A stretch of DNA of 64,000 nt from Neisseria dumasiana (GTDB lineage Bacteria > Pseudomonadota > Gammaproteobacteria > Burkholderiales > Neisseriaceae), in contig NZ_CP091509.1 in assembly GCF_022870885.1 (NCBI RefSeq), positions 2,604,001 through 2,668,000 of the forward strand, in the 5' to 3' direction. Within the stretch, counting starts at the first letter, position 1; every line of letters begins with the position of its first letter. A model generated the notes under the pieces. It had not been told where the DNA came from, did no database searches, and saw only the letters and a list, made by a program, of their open reading frames with translations. Made by a program: the position numbers and the translations under genes. Positions 26,985 through 34,816 of the stretch are shown one piece after another.

Positions 26985-27965
26985 ATGAATTTATCTTTTA
27001 TCATTCCGATTTATAACGGGGGGAAGTTCATTGAAAATTTGGGCAGTAACATCAAAAACATTCACCAAGCCATTGATGATGTGGAATTTATCATTGTGAA
27101 CGACGGCTCTACCGACGACACTTCCGAAAAACTGCACCGCTTCTTAAATGACCATCCCGAAATATCGGCCCGTTGCCGGCTGATCGAATGCGAAAACGGC
27201 GGAGTCAGCCGCGCCCGCAATCAGGCTTTGGATCAGGCCGTAGGAAGATATGTGATGTTTATGGATCACGACGATAACGTCGATGCGGTTAAATTGGGCG
27301 GTTTGTTCAACAGCCTGTGCGTGCAGGATGCCGATATTCTGCATTTCAACTGCCGTTATCCCGTAAGCGGACACAGACAAACCGTCGATACTAACCGCTT
27401 TATGGTTGATTTTCCGTTTGTATCGTATGTGTGGGGCTATATTTACAGACGCAGCCTCATCGAAAATATCGGCCTACGTTTCAACGAAAACATGAAATAT
27501 CTCGAAGACGGGCTGTTTGTGCTGGCATATCTCTTCCAAACCGATAAAATCATGGTGAGCGACGAACAGGTTTACGATTATGTAGATAATCCCGATTCGG
27601 CTATGCGGGCGCAACGCAGCGACGCACAAAATAAAAAGTTTCTTGATGATGTGTCGTCGGCCGTAAAAGGCTACACCGAGTTGGCAGAAAGCCGCAGCAA
27701 CTCGCCGGTTTACAGCCGCTTGAAAGAAATACGCGATTCGTTTTTGTTTATTTATATTGTGAACATGTTGAAACTGAATCTCGGCAAAAAAGAATTTTTC
27801 AGCCGCCTGCAAAATGTCGGCTACGATTTCAAGATGGCCAATTATCCGAGCAAATTCAATAACCGCCTGCCGGTAAGAATGCTGTGCGGTTTATTCAGAA
27901 GCAAGCCGCTGCTGAACCTGACCCTGCAAACCGGTGCATTCAACCTGTTGAGAAAATTTGTATAA
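26985..27965 (+). CDS. Family 2 glycosyltransferase
   Basis: GT-A fold inverting glycosyltransferase that would transfer a sugar from a nucleotide donor to a surface glycan. The N-terminal catalytic half has LSFIIPIYNGGKFIENL, the nucleotide-binding VEFIIVNDGSTDDTSEKL near residue 36, GGVSRARNQALDQAVGRYVMFMDHDD with the metal-binding acidic motif near residue 90. The rest, after about residue 220, is not typed. Acceptor and sugar are unknown; LOS or pilin glycosylation would be guesses. It stands alone between mutS and a divergent-end dehydrogenase, with an inverted DUS behind it. Confidence 0.85.
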   Translation: MNLSFIIPIYNGGKFIENLGSNIKNIHQAIDDVEFIIVNDGSTDDTSEKLHRFLNDHPEISARCRLIECENGGVSRARNQALDQAVGRYVMFMDHDDNVDAVKLGGLFNSLCVQDADILHFNCRYPVSGHRQTVDTNRFMVDFPFVSYVWGYIYRRSLIENIGLRFNENMKYLEDGLFVLAYLFQTDKIMVSDEQVYDYVDNPDSAMRAQRSDAQNKKFLDDVSSAVKGYTELAESRSNSPVYSRLKEIRDSFLFIYIVNMLKLNLGKKEFFSRLQNVGYDFKMANYPSKFNNRLPVRMLCGLFRSKPLLNLTLQTGAFNLLRKFV

Positions 27966-27981
27966 TCCGTATCAATATTGA

Positions 27982-28013
27982 AGGCCGTCTGAAAAACATA
28001 TTTCAGACGGCCT
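27982..28013. terminator. Bidirectional inverted DUS terminator
   Basis: AGGCCGTCTGAAA/TTTCAGACGGCCT between two convergent genes, followed by TTTT-rich sequence on the plus strand. Confidence 0.65.
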
Positions 28014-28057
28014 CCAATTTTATGTTTTTCCGAAACCTTCCGATTTATCGCTTTCGG

Positions 28058-29008
28058 TCAAACCAGATTCTGCGGATGCCCCGCCACAAAGCGATTGATG
28101 TTTTCCGTCAACATATCAAACAGGCGGTTGCGCGCTTCCAAGCTGCCCCAAGCCATGTGCGGCGTTACAATCAAATGCGGCAGGCGTGCTTTTAGCAAGG
28201 GGTTGCCGTGGCGCGGCGGCTCTTCGGTTAATACATCCACCCCCGCACCGCCGAGCTGACCGTATTTCAACGCGGCCACCAAAGCCGCTTCATCTACCAA
28301 ACCGCCGCGCGCGCAGTTGATCAGCAACGCACCCGGTTTCATGTGTTGCAGCTCCGCTTCGCCTATCATACCGGCGGTTTCGTCGGTTAGCGGGCAATGC
28401 AGCGACACCGCATCGGCACAACCCAGAGCCTCGTAAAACGGCAAATAACCCTCGCGCACGCTGCGGGCATGTTTATGTTCGCCGAACACCACGTTCATAC
28501 CGAAAGCCCGTGCGTAACCGGCCAGCTTGACGCCGATACCGCCCTTGCCGAATATGGCCAGCGTTTTACCGTTCAAATCCCGCATGGGCGCACCGAAATG
28601 GCAGAAAAAAGGCGACCGCTCCCAAATGCCTGCCGATAAATCCCGCTGATAGGCGGGCAGATTGCGCATCAATGCAATCATCAGCATAAAAGCATGTTCG
28701 GCAACCGAATCATTGCCGTAATTGCGGATATTGCACACCGCTACGCCCGCTGCTTTGGCCGCCGCAACGTCGATGTTGTTGACGCCCGTAGCCGATACCG
28801 CAATCAGTTTTAAATTCGGGTTGTCGGCGATATGTTGCGAATCAATAACAGTTTTATTGGTAATCACAATATCGGCGCCTTCGATACGGGCGGCCACATC
28901 TTCGTTTTCGGTATAGGCATATTCTTGAATTTCGTGGCTAAAATCAAACGCAAAAGGCCGTTCTACCAAGGTTCCCCGATCCAGAACCACAATTTTCCAT
29001 GTCAACAT
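28058..29008 (-). CDS. hprA: D-2-hydroxyacid dehydrogenase (glycerate/hydroxypyruvate reductase type)
   Basis: NAD-dependent reductase of 2-oxoacids such as hydroxypyruvate. Substrate domain, then a Rossmann domain with TLAIFGKGGIGVKLAGYARAF near residue 149. Catalytic Arg in LLINCARGGLVDEAAL near residue 232, Glu in DVLTEEPPRHGNPLL, His in LIVTPHMAWGSLEAR near residue 286. Length 316. The RSVREGYLPF segment replaces the usual NAD-ribose Asp region and may shift cofactor preference. The substrate is inferred from overall similarity to HprA-type enzymes; glyoxylate or 2-ketogluconate reductase are alternatives. Confidence 0.82.
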   Translation of the reverse strand: MLTWKIVVLDRGTLVERPFAFDFSHEIQEYAYTENEDVAARIEGADIVITNKTVIDSQHIADNPNLKLIAVSATGVNNIDVAAAKAAGVAVCNIRNYGNDSVAEHAFMLMIALMRNLPAYQRDLSAGIWERSPFFCHFGAPMRDLNGKTLAIFGKGGIGVKLAGYARAFGMNVVFGEHKHARSVREGYLPFYEALGCADAVSLHCPLTDETAGMIGEAELQHMKPGALLINCARGGLVDEAALVAALKYGQLGGAGVDVLTEEPPRHGNPLLKARLPHLIVTPHMAWGSLEARNRLFDMLTENINRFVAGHPQNLV

Positions 29009-29261
29009 AATTACTCTTTGCTATTAGTAAATGATAATTAATAAAAAATAGCTAAATAAACATTGTCAGAATCAAATTCATCATCTGCCGGTTCATTATT
29101 TAAGATACTTCGCATTGTACAGATTAAAATTTTTTCAGACGGCCTCGAACCGTATAACCGAATTTTTAAGCGTCTGTTCCCAATATTCCTGCCCAACAGT
29201 TTTTCAAAACAAAACCGCAGGCAACAGACGGAAACTTTGAACAGACCCTAAGGACATACCC

Positions 29262-29510
29262 ATGTTGAAAACCATTACCTTCGCCATTCTACACTTCGGC
29301 GTAGCCTTCAGCGTAACCTATATACTCACGGGCAGCATCGGCATTTCCGGTGCGGTTGCCCTCATCGAACCGATTGCCAATACTTTCGTGTTTTATTTTC
29401 ACGAAAAAGCATGGTGTCGTTACGAGCGTAAGAAAAACATCCGTTCCCAAAGCAGCCCCTTTCCGCTTCACCAGTGCGTAGGCGCAGACACATACAGCCA
29501 ATCCACTTAA
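29262..29510 (+). CDS. DUF2061 small membrane protein
   Basis: 82 residues with two hydrophobic helices and the DUF2061 pattern LKTITFAILHFGVAFSVTYI...GSIGISGAVALIEPIANTFVFYFHEKAW. The family is conserved but uncharacterised. The last ~25 residues (from RKKNIRSQSS) do not look like the family, and the codons for TYSQST are part of a Correia-like terminus (ATACAGCCAATCCACTTAA, 29492-29510), so a repeat insertion has probably rewritten the C-terminus. RBS AAGGACA lies eight bases before the ATG. Confidence 0.75.
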   Translation: MLKTITFAILHFGVAFSVTYILTGSIGISGAVALIEPIANTFVFYFHEKAWCRYERKKNIRSQSSPFPLHQCVGADTYSQST

Positions 29511-29717
29511 GAAAAGCACATTCCAACCTTCACACCGCCCGACGCGAAGCAAAGGTTTTCCCGCAAGTTGGTGCTATGTTATTCTTGCCACTCCCAACCG
29601 AGACCTTCGCACCATTATCCGAGGCGTATTTCAGCGTTGTGCTGCCACGCCTTCAACTGCACCGCAGATGGGCGTTTTGCAAAGGTCTATAACCTAAATC
29701 AAAGATGAAAGAAAAAC

Positions 29718-30044
29718 ATGAGCCTGATTATTGAAGATATCCAAACCGGCCACGGCAAAGAAGCCGTAAAAGGCAAAGAAATTACCGTACACTACACAGG
29801 GTGGCTGGAAGACGGCACCAAATTCGATTCCAGCCTCGACCGCCGCCAGCCCTTAACCATTACCCTCGGTGTGGGTCAAGTGATTCAAGGCTGGGACGAA
29901 GGATTCGGCGGCATGAAAGAAGGCGGCAAACGCAAACTCACCATCCCGCCCGAAATGGGCTACGGTGCCCACGGAGCGGGCGGTGTGATTCCTCCCCATG
30001 CCACACTTGTTTTTGAAGTGGAATTATTGAAAGTGTATGAATAA
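29718..30044 (+). CDS. FKBP-type peptidyl-prolyl cis-trans isomerase
   Basis: Single-domain FKBP of 108 residues that catalyses proline isomerisation. Nearly every FKBP landmark is visible: [19 protein letters not shown] near residue 24, FxLG equivalent [36 protein letters not shown] near residue 47, then [16 protein letters not shown]. No signal peptide, so cytosolic as sequenced. RBS AGAAAAAC is weak. The 200 bases upstream show no gene. Confidence 0.95.
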   Translation: MSLIIEDIQTGHGKEAVKGKEITVHYTGWLEDGTKFDSSLDRRQPLTITLGVGQVIQGWDEGFGGMKEGGKRKLTIPPEMGYGAHGAGGVIPPHATLVFEVELLKVYE

Positions 30045-30066
30045 GCCGGCAGGCAGAAAATAACAA

Positions 30067-30100
30067 CAGGCCGTCTGAAAAACATTTTTCAGACGGCCTG
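30067..30100. terminator. Bidirectional inverted DUS terminator
   Basis: CAGGCCGTCTGAAAAA and the inverse TTTTTCAGACGGCCTG between the convergent FKBP gene and murA. Confidence 0.65.
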
Positions 30101-30146
30101 AAGCTTTTAATCCAATCATAAAAACCGGATGCTTATCCAATAAGCA

Positions 30147-31397
30147 TTAAGAAATACGCTCGATTTTCGCACCCACTTGACCGAGTTTGGTTTCAATGTG
30201 CTCGTAACCGCGGTCAAGATGATAAATACGCTCCACAACCGTTTCACCGTCGGCAACCAAACCCGCGATAACCAAGCTGGCAGAAGCACGCAAGTCGGTA
30301 GCCATCACCGTTGCGCCCGAAAGCCTTTCAACACCTTTCACAATCGCCGTATTGCCTTCCGCAGAAATATTCGCACCCATACGGTTCAACTCCGGCACAT
30401 GCATAAAACGGTTTTCAAAAATCGTTTCCACCACCTTGCCCGTGCCTTCGGCAATCGCATTCATCGCCATAAACTGCGCCTGCATGTCGGTCGGAAAACC
30501 CGGGTGTACAACCGTGCGGATATCCACAGCCTTCGGACGCTGCTGCATATCGATAGAAATCCAATCGTCGCCCGCCTCGATAACCGCACCCGCTTCAACC
30601 AGCTTGTCGAGTATCACTTCCATGGTTTTCGGCGCAGCATTACGCAGCACCACTTTACCGCCCGTCATCGCAACCGCACACAAAAACGTACCCGCTTCAA
30701 TACGGTCGGGAACCACGCTGTGCTCGCAGCCGTGCAGCTCTTTCACGCCCTCAACCGTCATCACAGAAGTACCGATGCCGCTGATTTTCGCACCCATTTT
30801 GACCAAACATTCGGCCAAATCCACCACTTCAGGCTCAATGGCGCAATTTTCCAAAACCGTTGTGCCTTCAGCCAAAGTAGCAGCCATCAACAGGTTTTCC
30901 GTGCCGCCGACCGTTACCACATCCATCACCACCCGCGCACCTTTCAGACGGCCTTTGGCTTTCACATAACCGTGTTCAATGGTAATTTCGGCCCCCATCG
31001 CTTCCAAACCCTTCAAATGCTGGTCCACAGGCCGCGAACCGATGGCACACCCGCCCGGCAAGCTCACCTGAGCCTCGCCGAAACGCGCCAACGTAGGGCC
31101 GAGCACCAAAATCGAAGCACGCATGGTTTTCACCAATTCATAAGGAGCAACCGTATTGTTTACCGTGCCCCCGTTGATTTCAAATTCATGCACGTTATCA
31201 GTCAACACCCGCGCACCCATGCCTTGCAACAGTTTTTGGGTAGTTTTCACATCGCGCAGCATGGGTACGTTTTTCAGGCGCAAAGTGCCTGCGGTGAGCA
31301 AGCCTGCGCACATCAGCGGCAGGGCGGCGTTTTTGGCGCCGGATACGGTGATTTCGCCGTTTAACGGGCCGTTGGCGGAGATTTTGAGTTTATCCAC
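30147..31397 (-). CDS. murA: UDP-N-acetylglucosamine 1-carboxyvinyltransferase
   Basis: First committed step of peptidoglycan synthesis, adding enolpyruvate to UDP-GlcNAc; target of fosfomycin. 416 residues: [28 protein letters not shown] at the N-terminus, the [11 protein letters not shown] block, active-site Cys in [18 protein letters not shown] near residue 115, [16 protein letters not shown] near residue 300, [15 protein letters not shown] near residue 326, and [13 protein letters not shown] near residue 368. The start codon is GTG (31395-31397), with a weak GAAAG upstream. The first codons contain TTATCCACA. Confidence 0.97.
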   Translation of the reverse strand: MDKLKISANGPLNGEITVSGAKNAALPLMCAGLLTAGTLRLKNVPMLRDVKTTQKLLQGMGARVLTDNVHEFEINGGTVNNTVAPYELVKTMRASILVLGPTLARFGEAQVSLPGGCAIGSRPVDQHLKGLEAMGAEITIEHGYVKAKGRLKGARVVMDVVTVGGTENLLMAATLAEGTTVLENCAIEPEVVDLAECLVKMGAKISGIGTSVMTVEGVKELHGCEHSVVPDRIEAGTFLCAVAMTGGKVVLRNAAPKTMEVILDKLVEAGAVIEAGDDWISIDMQQRPKAVDIRTVVHPGFPTDMQAQFMAMNAIAEGTGKVVETIFENRFMHVPELNRMGANISAEGNTAIVKGVERLSGATVMATDLRASASLVIAGLVADGETVVERIYHLDRGYEHIETKLGQVGAKIERIS

Positions 31398-31820
31398 AGT
31401 GGTTCTTTCGGTAATTCAACACCGGCACATGCAATTTGCAAACCAAGGCCGATGCGGTCAGTGTTTCAAATCAATTAAAAATAAACGTGCAATTATAAAG
31501 TATTCCGGCTGATTCAAATACGGCTCGGTAACATTTGACAGGCAGGTTTTTGGTAAAAATACGCTTGGATAAAGAAAAAGATTGCTGGCTCTCTCTTACT
31601 ATTTAGGCAAAGTAATTTGTCATGTCACGGCAATAACCTTACATTCCTAAGAGTGGAGCCTAAACGAAAATCAATAGGCATCGATTGACTATTAAACACG
31701 ACCTAAAGTGATAGCCCAATTAACTTCCGATATCCAAAAAAAGAAATTAATCTTATATATAATTTTTGATTATCTAAAAGCGTAATGATTAAACTTTTCT
31801 TATTTTTCCACTTTAAAGAA
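31398..31820. other. AT-rich gap at the left edge of the accessory island
   Basis: 423 bases. 31398-31510 is the murA leader. From about 31510 the composition falls to AT-rich and DUS are absent. 31600-31672 contains an imperfect inverted pair TTTAGGC...GCCTAAA. 31703-31812 is the severed 3' end of the IS-split ORF (see that entry). No intact gene is seen. Confidence 0.6.
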
Positions 31821-32533
31821 GGGGCTGAAGTAGATTAGCCCTAAACACCACACCAAAGCCGCAAAGTTTTTAACTGCTGCTTTGGTGTCCCGAAGTTAAA
31901 ACGAAACTCACATTCTTTCAAGAACAGAGGAAAAGATTTTCGGTCAATTCCGTTGTATTTGCGCAAGACACGTTTCGCCTGATTCCAAAAATTCTCAATG
32001 CCGTTGATATGGTTGTGTCGGTCGGCAAACTTTTTGCTGTGATTAATCCTGTGATGGTGAAAACCGCTGACATCCAACACGTCGTAACTGCTCAGGCAGT
32101 CCGTATAAACTACGCTATCAGGTGTAATTTTCCTTGTAATAACAGGAAATAAACTTTCCTTTCGGGCATTATTCACTACAACCGTATAAACCTTACCTCC
32201 ACGTTTAAGGATACCGAAAACCACCACTTTACCTGCTGCTCCCCTACCGCGCTTTCCTTTACGCTTACCGCCGAAATAGCTCTCATCCAATTCTATAGTG
32301 CCCTCAAAAACCTGATCTGCTTCCAAAGCCAAATGATGGCTGATAACAAGACGGATTTTACGGTAGAAGAGAATAGCCGTATTGGGCTGAATACCCAAGA
32401 TATCGGCAGCAGAACGTGCGGTTACTTCCAATACAAAATATTCAAGCAGTTTTCTTTGCAGACTCTTCTTTAACTTACAGTGGGTTATCTTCATTTTGGC
32501 AGCCTATCATGACTGCTAATCTACGTCAGCCCC
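31821..32533 (-). mobile_element. IS1016-like insertion sequence (IS1595 family)
   Basis: 713 bp. Terminal inverted repeats: left GGGGCTGAAGTAGATTAGC at 31821-31839, right (as inverse) GGGGCTGACGTAGATTAGC at 32515-32533, 18 of 19 matching. One transposase gene fills the element. Size and ends match the IS1016 group found in Haemophilus and Neisseria. Confidence 0.92.
31841..32494 (-). CDS. IS1595-family (IS1016-type) transposase
   Basis: DDE-type transposase of the ISXO2-like class, 217 residues. Zinc-less short form: starts KITHCKLKKSLQRKLLEYFV, a HTH-like SAADILGIQPNTAILFYRKIR, then the catalytic domain with TIELDESYFGGKRKGKRGRGAAGK (first Asp), VYTDCLSSYDVL (second Asp) and RKYNGIDRKSFPLFLKECEFRFN with HNHINGIENFWNQAKRVL (family N/E motif). 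It appears intact, so the element may be active. Confidence 0.92.
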   Translation of the reverse strand: MKITHCKLKKSLQRKLLEYFVLEVTARSAADILGIQPNTAILFYRKIRLVISHHLALEADQVFEGTIELDESYFGGKRKGKRGRGAAGKVVVFGILKRGGKVYTVVVNNARKESLFPVITRKITPDSVVYTDCLSSYDVLDVSGFHHHRINHSKKFADRHNHINGIENFWNQAKRVLRKYNGIDRKSFPLFLKECEFRFNFGTPKQQLKTLRLWCGV

Positions 32534-32823
32534 TTAAAGAATCCATATCTGCCATAGAATAATATGGTCTAACAAATGATGTTTGGTCTATTAACTTGCC
32601 AGAAAAATTGAATAATAAAACATAATATCCTGCTTCAAAAGGACAAAGCATGAAATCTCTTACAATTAATAAATATCCTATTTCATTAAGATAAAACTCT
32701 TTTTCTATTTCACTATATTCATTTTTATTCAATAAGATATATTGATTCTTATCTGTAAAATACATATTAAAAGATTCATCAGTATGACTATATTCAATCC
32801 TAAATTGATGAGACTCTTGATAA

Positions 32824-33309
32824 TCATTCATTATCAATTCCTGCACTCTTCTCAAAATCATTTATTTTCAGTTTACAAAATATAAAATTTTTACTTTTAA
32901 AAGGGAATAGCAACATTAGAAACAGAGAAATATATAATATCAACCATAATGAAAACGCAAGATTATTTCCTTTATATACGGTTGAGAAAGCGATATCAAT
33001 GAAACTTGCCGTTTCCATAAACATCAGGATGCAAAAAGAAATAATCATGCTGAAGAGCATGAATAAAATACTTAATTTTCTGTTTACAAGGAAAAATATG
33101 GATGAAATAGAATTAGCTACAAGTAAAAATACAGATGCTATTATGATTAAAACATGATCACTCTCTCCTGATCCTTGCAGGTCTGATATTTTGTACAAAT
33201 CACTATTTTCCAAATATGAATGTATGTATAATCCGCCCGAATCGTTTATAAATAAACTTAATATCGCTAAAATCAAGCTCATTAAAATGATTGAACATAA
33301 ATAAAACAT
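32824..33309 (-). CDS. Unrecognised four-helix membrane protein
   Basis: 161 residues, AT-rich. Four hydrophobic segments are visible: MFYLCSIILMSLILAILSLF, HVLIIIASVFLLVANSISSIFFLV, ILFMLFSMIISFCILMFM and FSLWLILYISLFLMLLFPF. A hydrophilic loop of about 30 residues follows the first helix; the C-terminus is short and charged (KLKINDFEKSAGIDNE). No family recognised. It overlaps the start of the next, IS-split gene by 8 bases. By position behind a T6SS effector-immunity set it could be an extra immunity protein, but that is inference. Start could also be the ATG at residue 10. Confidence 0.6.
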   Translation of the reverse strand: MFYLCSIILMSLILAILSLFINDSGGLYIHSYLENSDLYKISDLQGSGESDHVLIIIASVFLLVANSISSIFFLVNRKLSILFMLFSMIISFCILMFMETASFIDIAFSTVYKGNNLAFSLWLILYISLFLMLLFPFKSKNFIFCKLKINDFEKSAGIDNE

Positions 33310-33414
33310 TAAATTATTTTTTCATTTCGCCGAATTTCTTTATTTCAAAGCATTGGCAGATGTAGTTGATGAAGAAGGCTATATCCACCATTTTATAACG
33401 AAAGCATATCAATA
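33308..33414 (+). pseudogene. Possible 3' remnant of a lost gene
   Basis: The plus strand holds an open stretch ending in TAA at 33412-33414 whose translation reads protein-like (ending DEEGYIHHFITKAYQ). There is no start codon or upstream frame: a stop occurs at 33302. It may be the tail of a gene deleted when the island was rearranged. Chance is possible. Confidence 0.25.
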
Positions 33415-33455
33415 AGTAACTTTTCAGCCGATTGTTCAGCGTTTTAGTAACAGAT

Positions 33456-33491
33456 AAGGCCGTCTGAAACACCAGCATTTCAGACGGCCTT
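33456..33491 (-). terminator. Inverted DUS pair ending the T6SS cargo operon
   Basis: AAGGCCGTCTGAAA/TTTCAGACGGCCTT around an 8-nt loop, 60 bases past the DUF2931 gene stop. It holds the only two perfect DUS in the AT-rich stretch 31.5-37.2 kb. Confidence 0.65.
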
Positions 33492-33551
33492 TATGTTTTT
33501 ACCGTACAACTTTTAAAATTATGTCGTAAGCGATTATTGTATTTTTATCAT

Positions 33552-34811
33552 TTAATCATATACTGTTTGTCCGGTTTCAAAAGCCTGATGAAGCTTTGCC
33601 TCCGGAAGATGTATTTTTTGCTCTCCTTTTTCTAAATAAGCATCAGTCAACTTCAATCTGCCGTTAAATTTCAATTTTAGTACACCAAAGTCATGTGACG
33701 CAGGTACCTGCTCATTATTCGTTCGAGTACGACCAGGAAACTGGGTTTGGAATATGCGGTAGAGTTTATTGAGACTTTTATCATCGTATGTGTTCAGATA
33801 TTGACCATCTTGCCATGCAGGTATATCAATCATGTTTAGCTTTATCGACCAACGTTTACCAGTTTCTTTTTCAATGACCCAAAACCAAATGGCGGTAGGT
33901 ATAGCTTTAAGTGTGTTTTTAGCCTCTACCACCGCATCTTTGCCAATTACCGGTCCTTTTTCTGTATTAGCAAACTCTACATAATACTCTCCGTTCCATT
34001 CGCCACCATCAACTTCGATATCTAAATACCAAGGGTATTTAACCTGCATCTGCTTATACCATTCAGCGGAAATCTTTTTGTGACCAACCATATAGGTATA
34101 GTAAAAATTAGAGAAATCACTCATGGTACGATTGAGGTATTCTTTTCGGTTTTTCGGATCCAAATCGTATCGCAAACTGCTTTCCCAATGGCTGTTACCA
34201 CTCTGTTTAGCCTCTTCAATTGTAGGAAATACCTGTTCAGCCTGCCAAGAAACCAACTCTTTACGGGCACTAGCAGTAAAAGCATTCAGCGTTACCCAAC
34301 CGTCAGGAGCAATAGCTATTTCGAGAGTGTCATAAACAGCCCGATCAGCAGTTGTTTCACCGGGTATAGTAAGATGAAAAAATTCCTTAGTCATCAGTTC
34401 CTTAATCTGTTCCGTTGGCAGCGGCTCATCCAACTGATAAAACTTATTTTCAAACCGGCTATAATATGTAAGCCCCAATCGCTGTGGCAGTAACCCAAAG
34501 CGGGGATTACCTCCCATCGGTATATCACCACGCCCCCAAGCTCCACCGCCACCATCTATACTACGTACAATCGTGCCATCGTTTCGATAAAAATCTGTGC
34601 TGTATTTCGAAGTCGCATAAATAGCATCTGCATCCAGACCTAAACTCTTATCTGGCTGATAGACAAACGTTGCATCAGCCATTCTTACTCCCCATGAGAA
34701 TCCATTCATTTTTCTTACCTCATCAACACCCCAATACATAATGCCTATTAATAAATAAATTATCGCCACACTGCTTAACAGCCAATTTTTTAATGCGCCT
34801 CTAAACTTCAT
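33552..34811 (-). CDS. DUF2931-type candidate immunity protein for the Tle1-like effector
   Basis: 419 residues. One N-terminal membrane anchor (WLLSSVAIIYLLIGIMYWGV) then a long periplasmic part. The segment GLTYYSRFENKFYQLDEPLP followed by IAIAPDGWVTLNAFTASARKELVSWQAEQV has the pattern of DUF2931, a family repeatedly found beside T6SS lipase effectors. The C-terminal ~200 residues (from KISAEWYKQMQVKYPW) seem to be a second related or unknown domain. It lies 5 bases after the effector gene on the same strand. Role as immunity against periplasmic phospholipase is inferred from gene order and anchor. Confidence 0.65.
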   Translation of the reverse strand: MKFRGALKNWLLSSVAIIYLLIGIMYWGVDEVRKMNGFSWGVRMADATFVYQPDKSLGLDADAIYATSKYSTDFYRNDGTIVRSIDGGGGAWGRGDIPMGGNPRFGLLPQRLGLTYYSRFENKFYQLDEPLPTEQIKELMTKEFFHLTIPGETTADRAVYDTLEIAIAPDGWVTLNAFTASARKELVSWQAEQVFPTIEEAKQSGNSHWESSLRYDLDPKNRKEYLNRTMSDFSNFYYTYMVGHKKISAEWYKQMQVKYPWYLDIEVDGGEWNGEYYVEFANTEKGPVIGKDAVVEAKNTLKAIPTAIWFWVIEKETGKRWSIKLNMIDIPAWQDGQYLNTYDDKSLNKLYRIFQTQFPGRTRTNNEQVPASHDFGVLKLKFNGRLKLTDAYLEKGEQKIHLPEAKLHQAFETGQTVYD

Positions 34812-34816
34812 AAATG

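Larger units (their letters stand above)
31813..32541. repeat. 8-bp target-site duplications flanking the IS
   Basis: TTAAAGAA at 31813-31820 and at 32534-32541 directly abut the IS ends. Eight bases is the duplication length of the IS1595 family, and the perfect match indicates a fairly recent insertion. Confidence 0.92.
31703..32831 (-). pseudogene. ORF of unknown function split by an IS1016-like element
   Basis: Removing 31813-32533 (the IS plus one 8-bp duplication) restores one open frame from ATG 32831 to TAG at 31703, about 135 residues from that ATG. The upstream piece encodes an N-terminus MNDYQESHQFRIEYSH and ends in the IS border; the downstream piece encodes DSLKWKNKKSLIITLL... 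to GLSL. As it stands translation stops four codons into the IS. The ATG overlaps the stop of the preceding gene by 8 bases (ATGAATGA), implying coupling. No family recognised; mixed beta-rich with aromatic residues, soluble-looking. It could be an immunity or effector fragment. Confidence 0.75.

Noticed and set aside
30177..31364. 395-codon open frame antisense to murA
   Set aside because: Shadow of murA: His/Arg/Asn-rich translation, no start site signal, no motif.
31390..31398. TTATCCACA at the murA start as part of an origin
   Set aside because: A single box inside the GTG start region, with no companions or conserved spacing.
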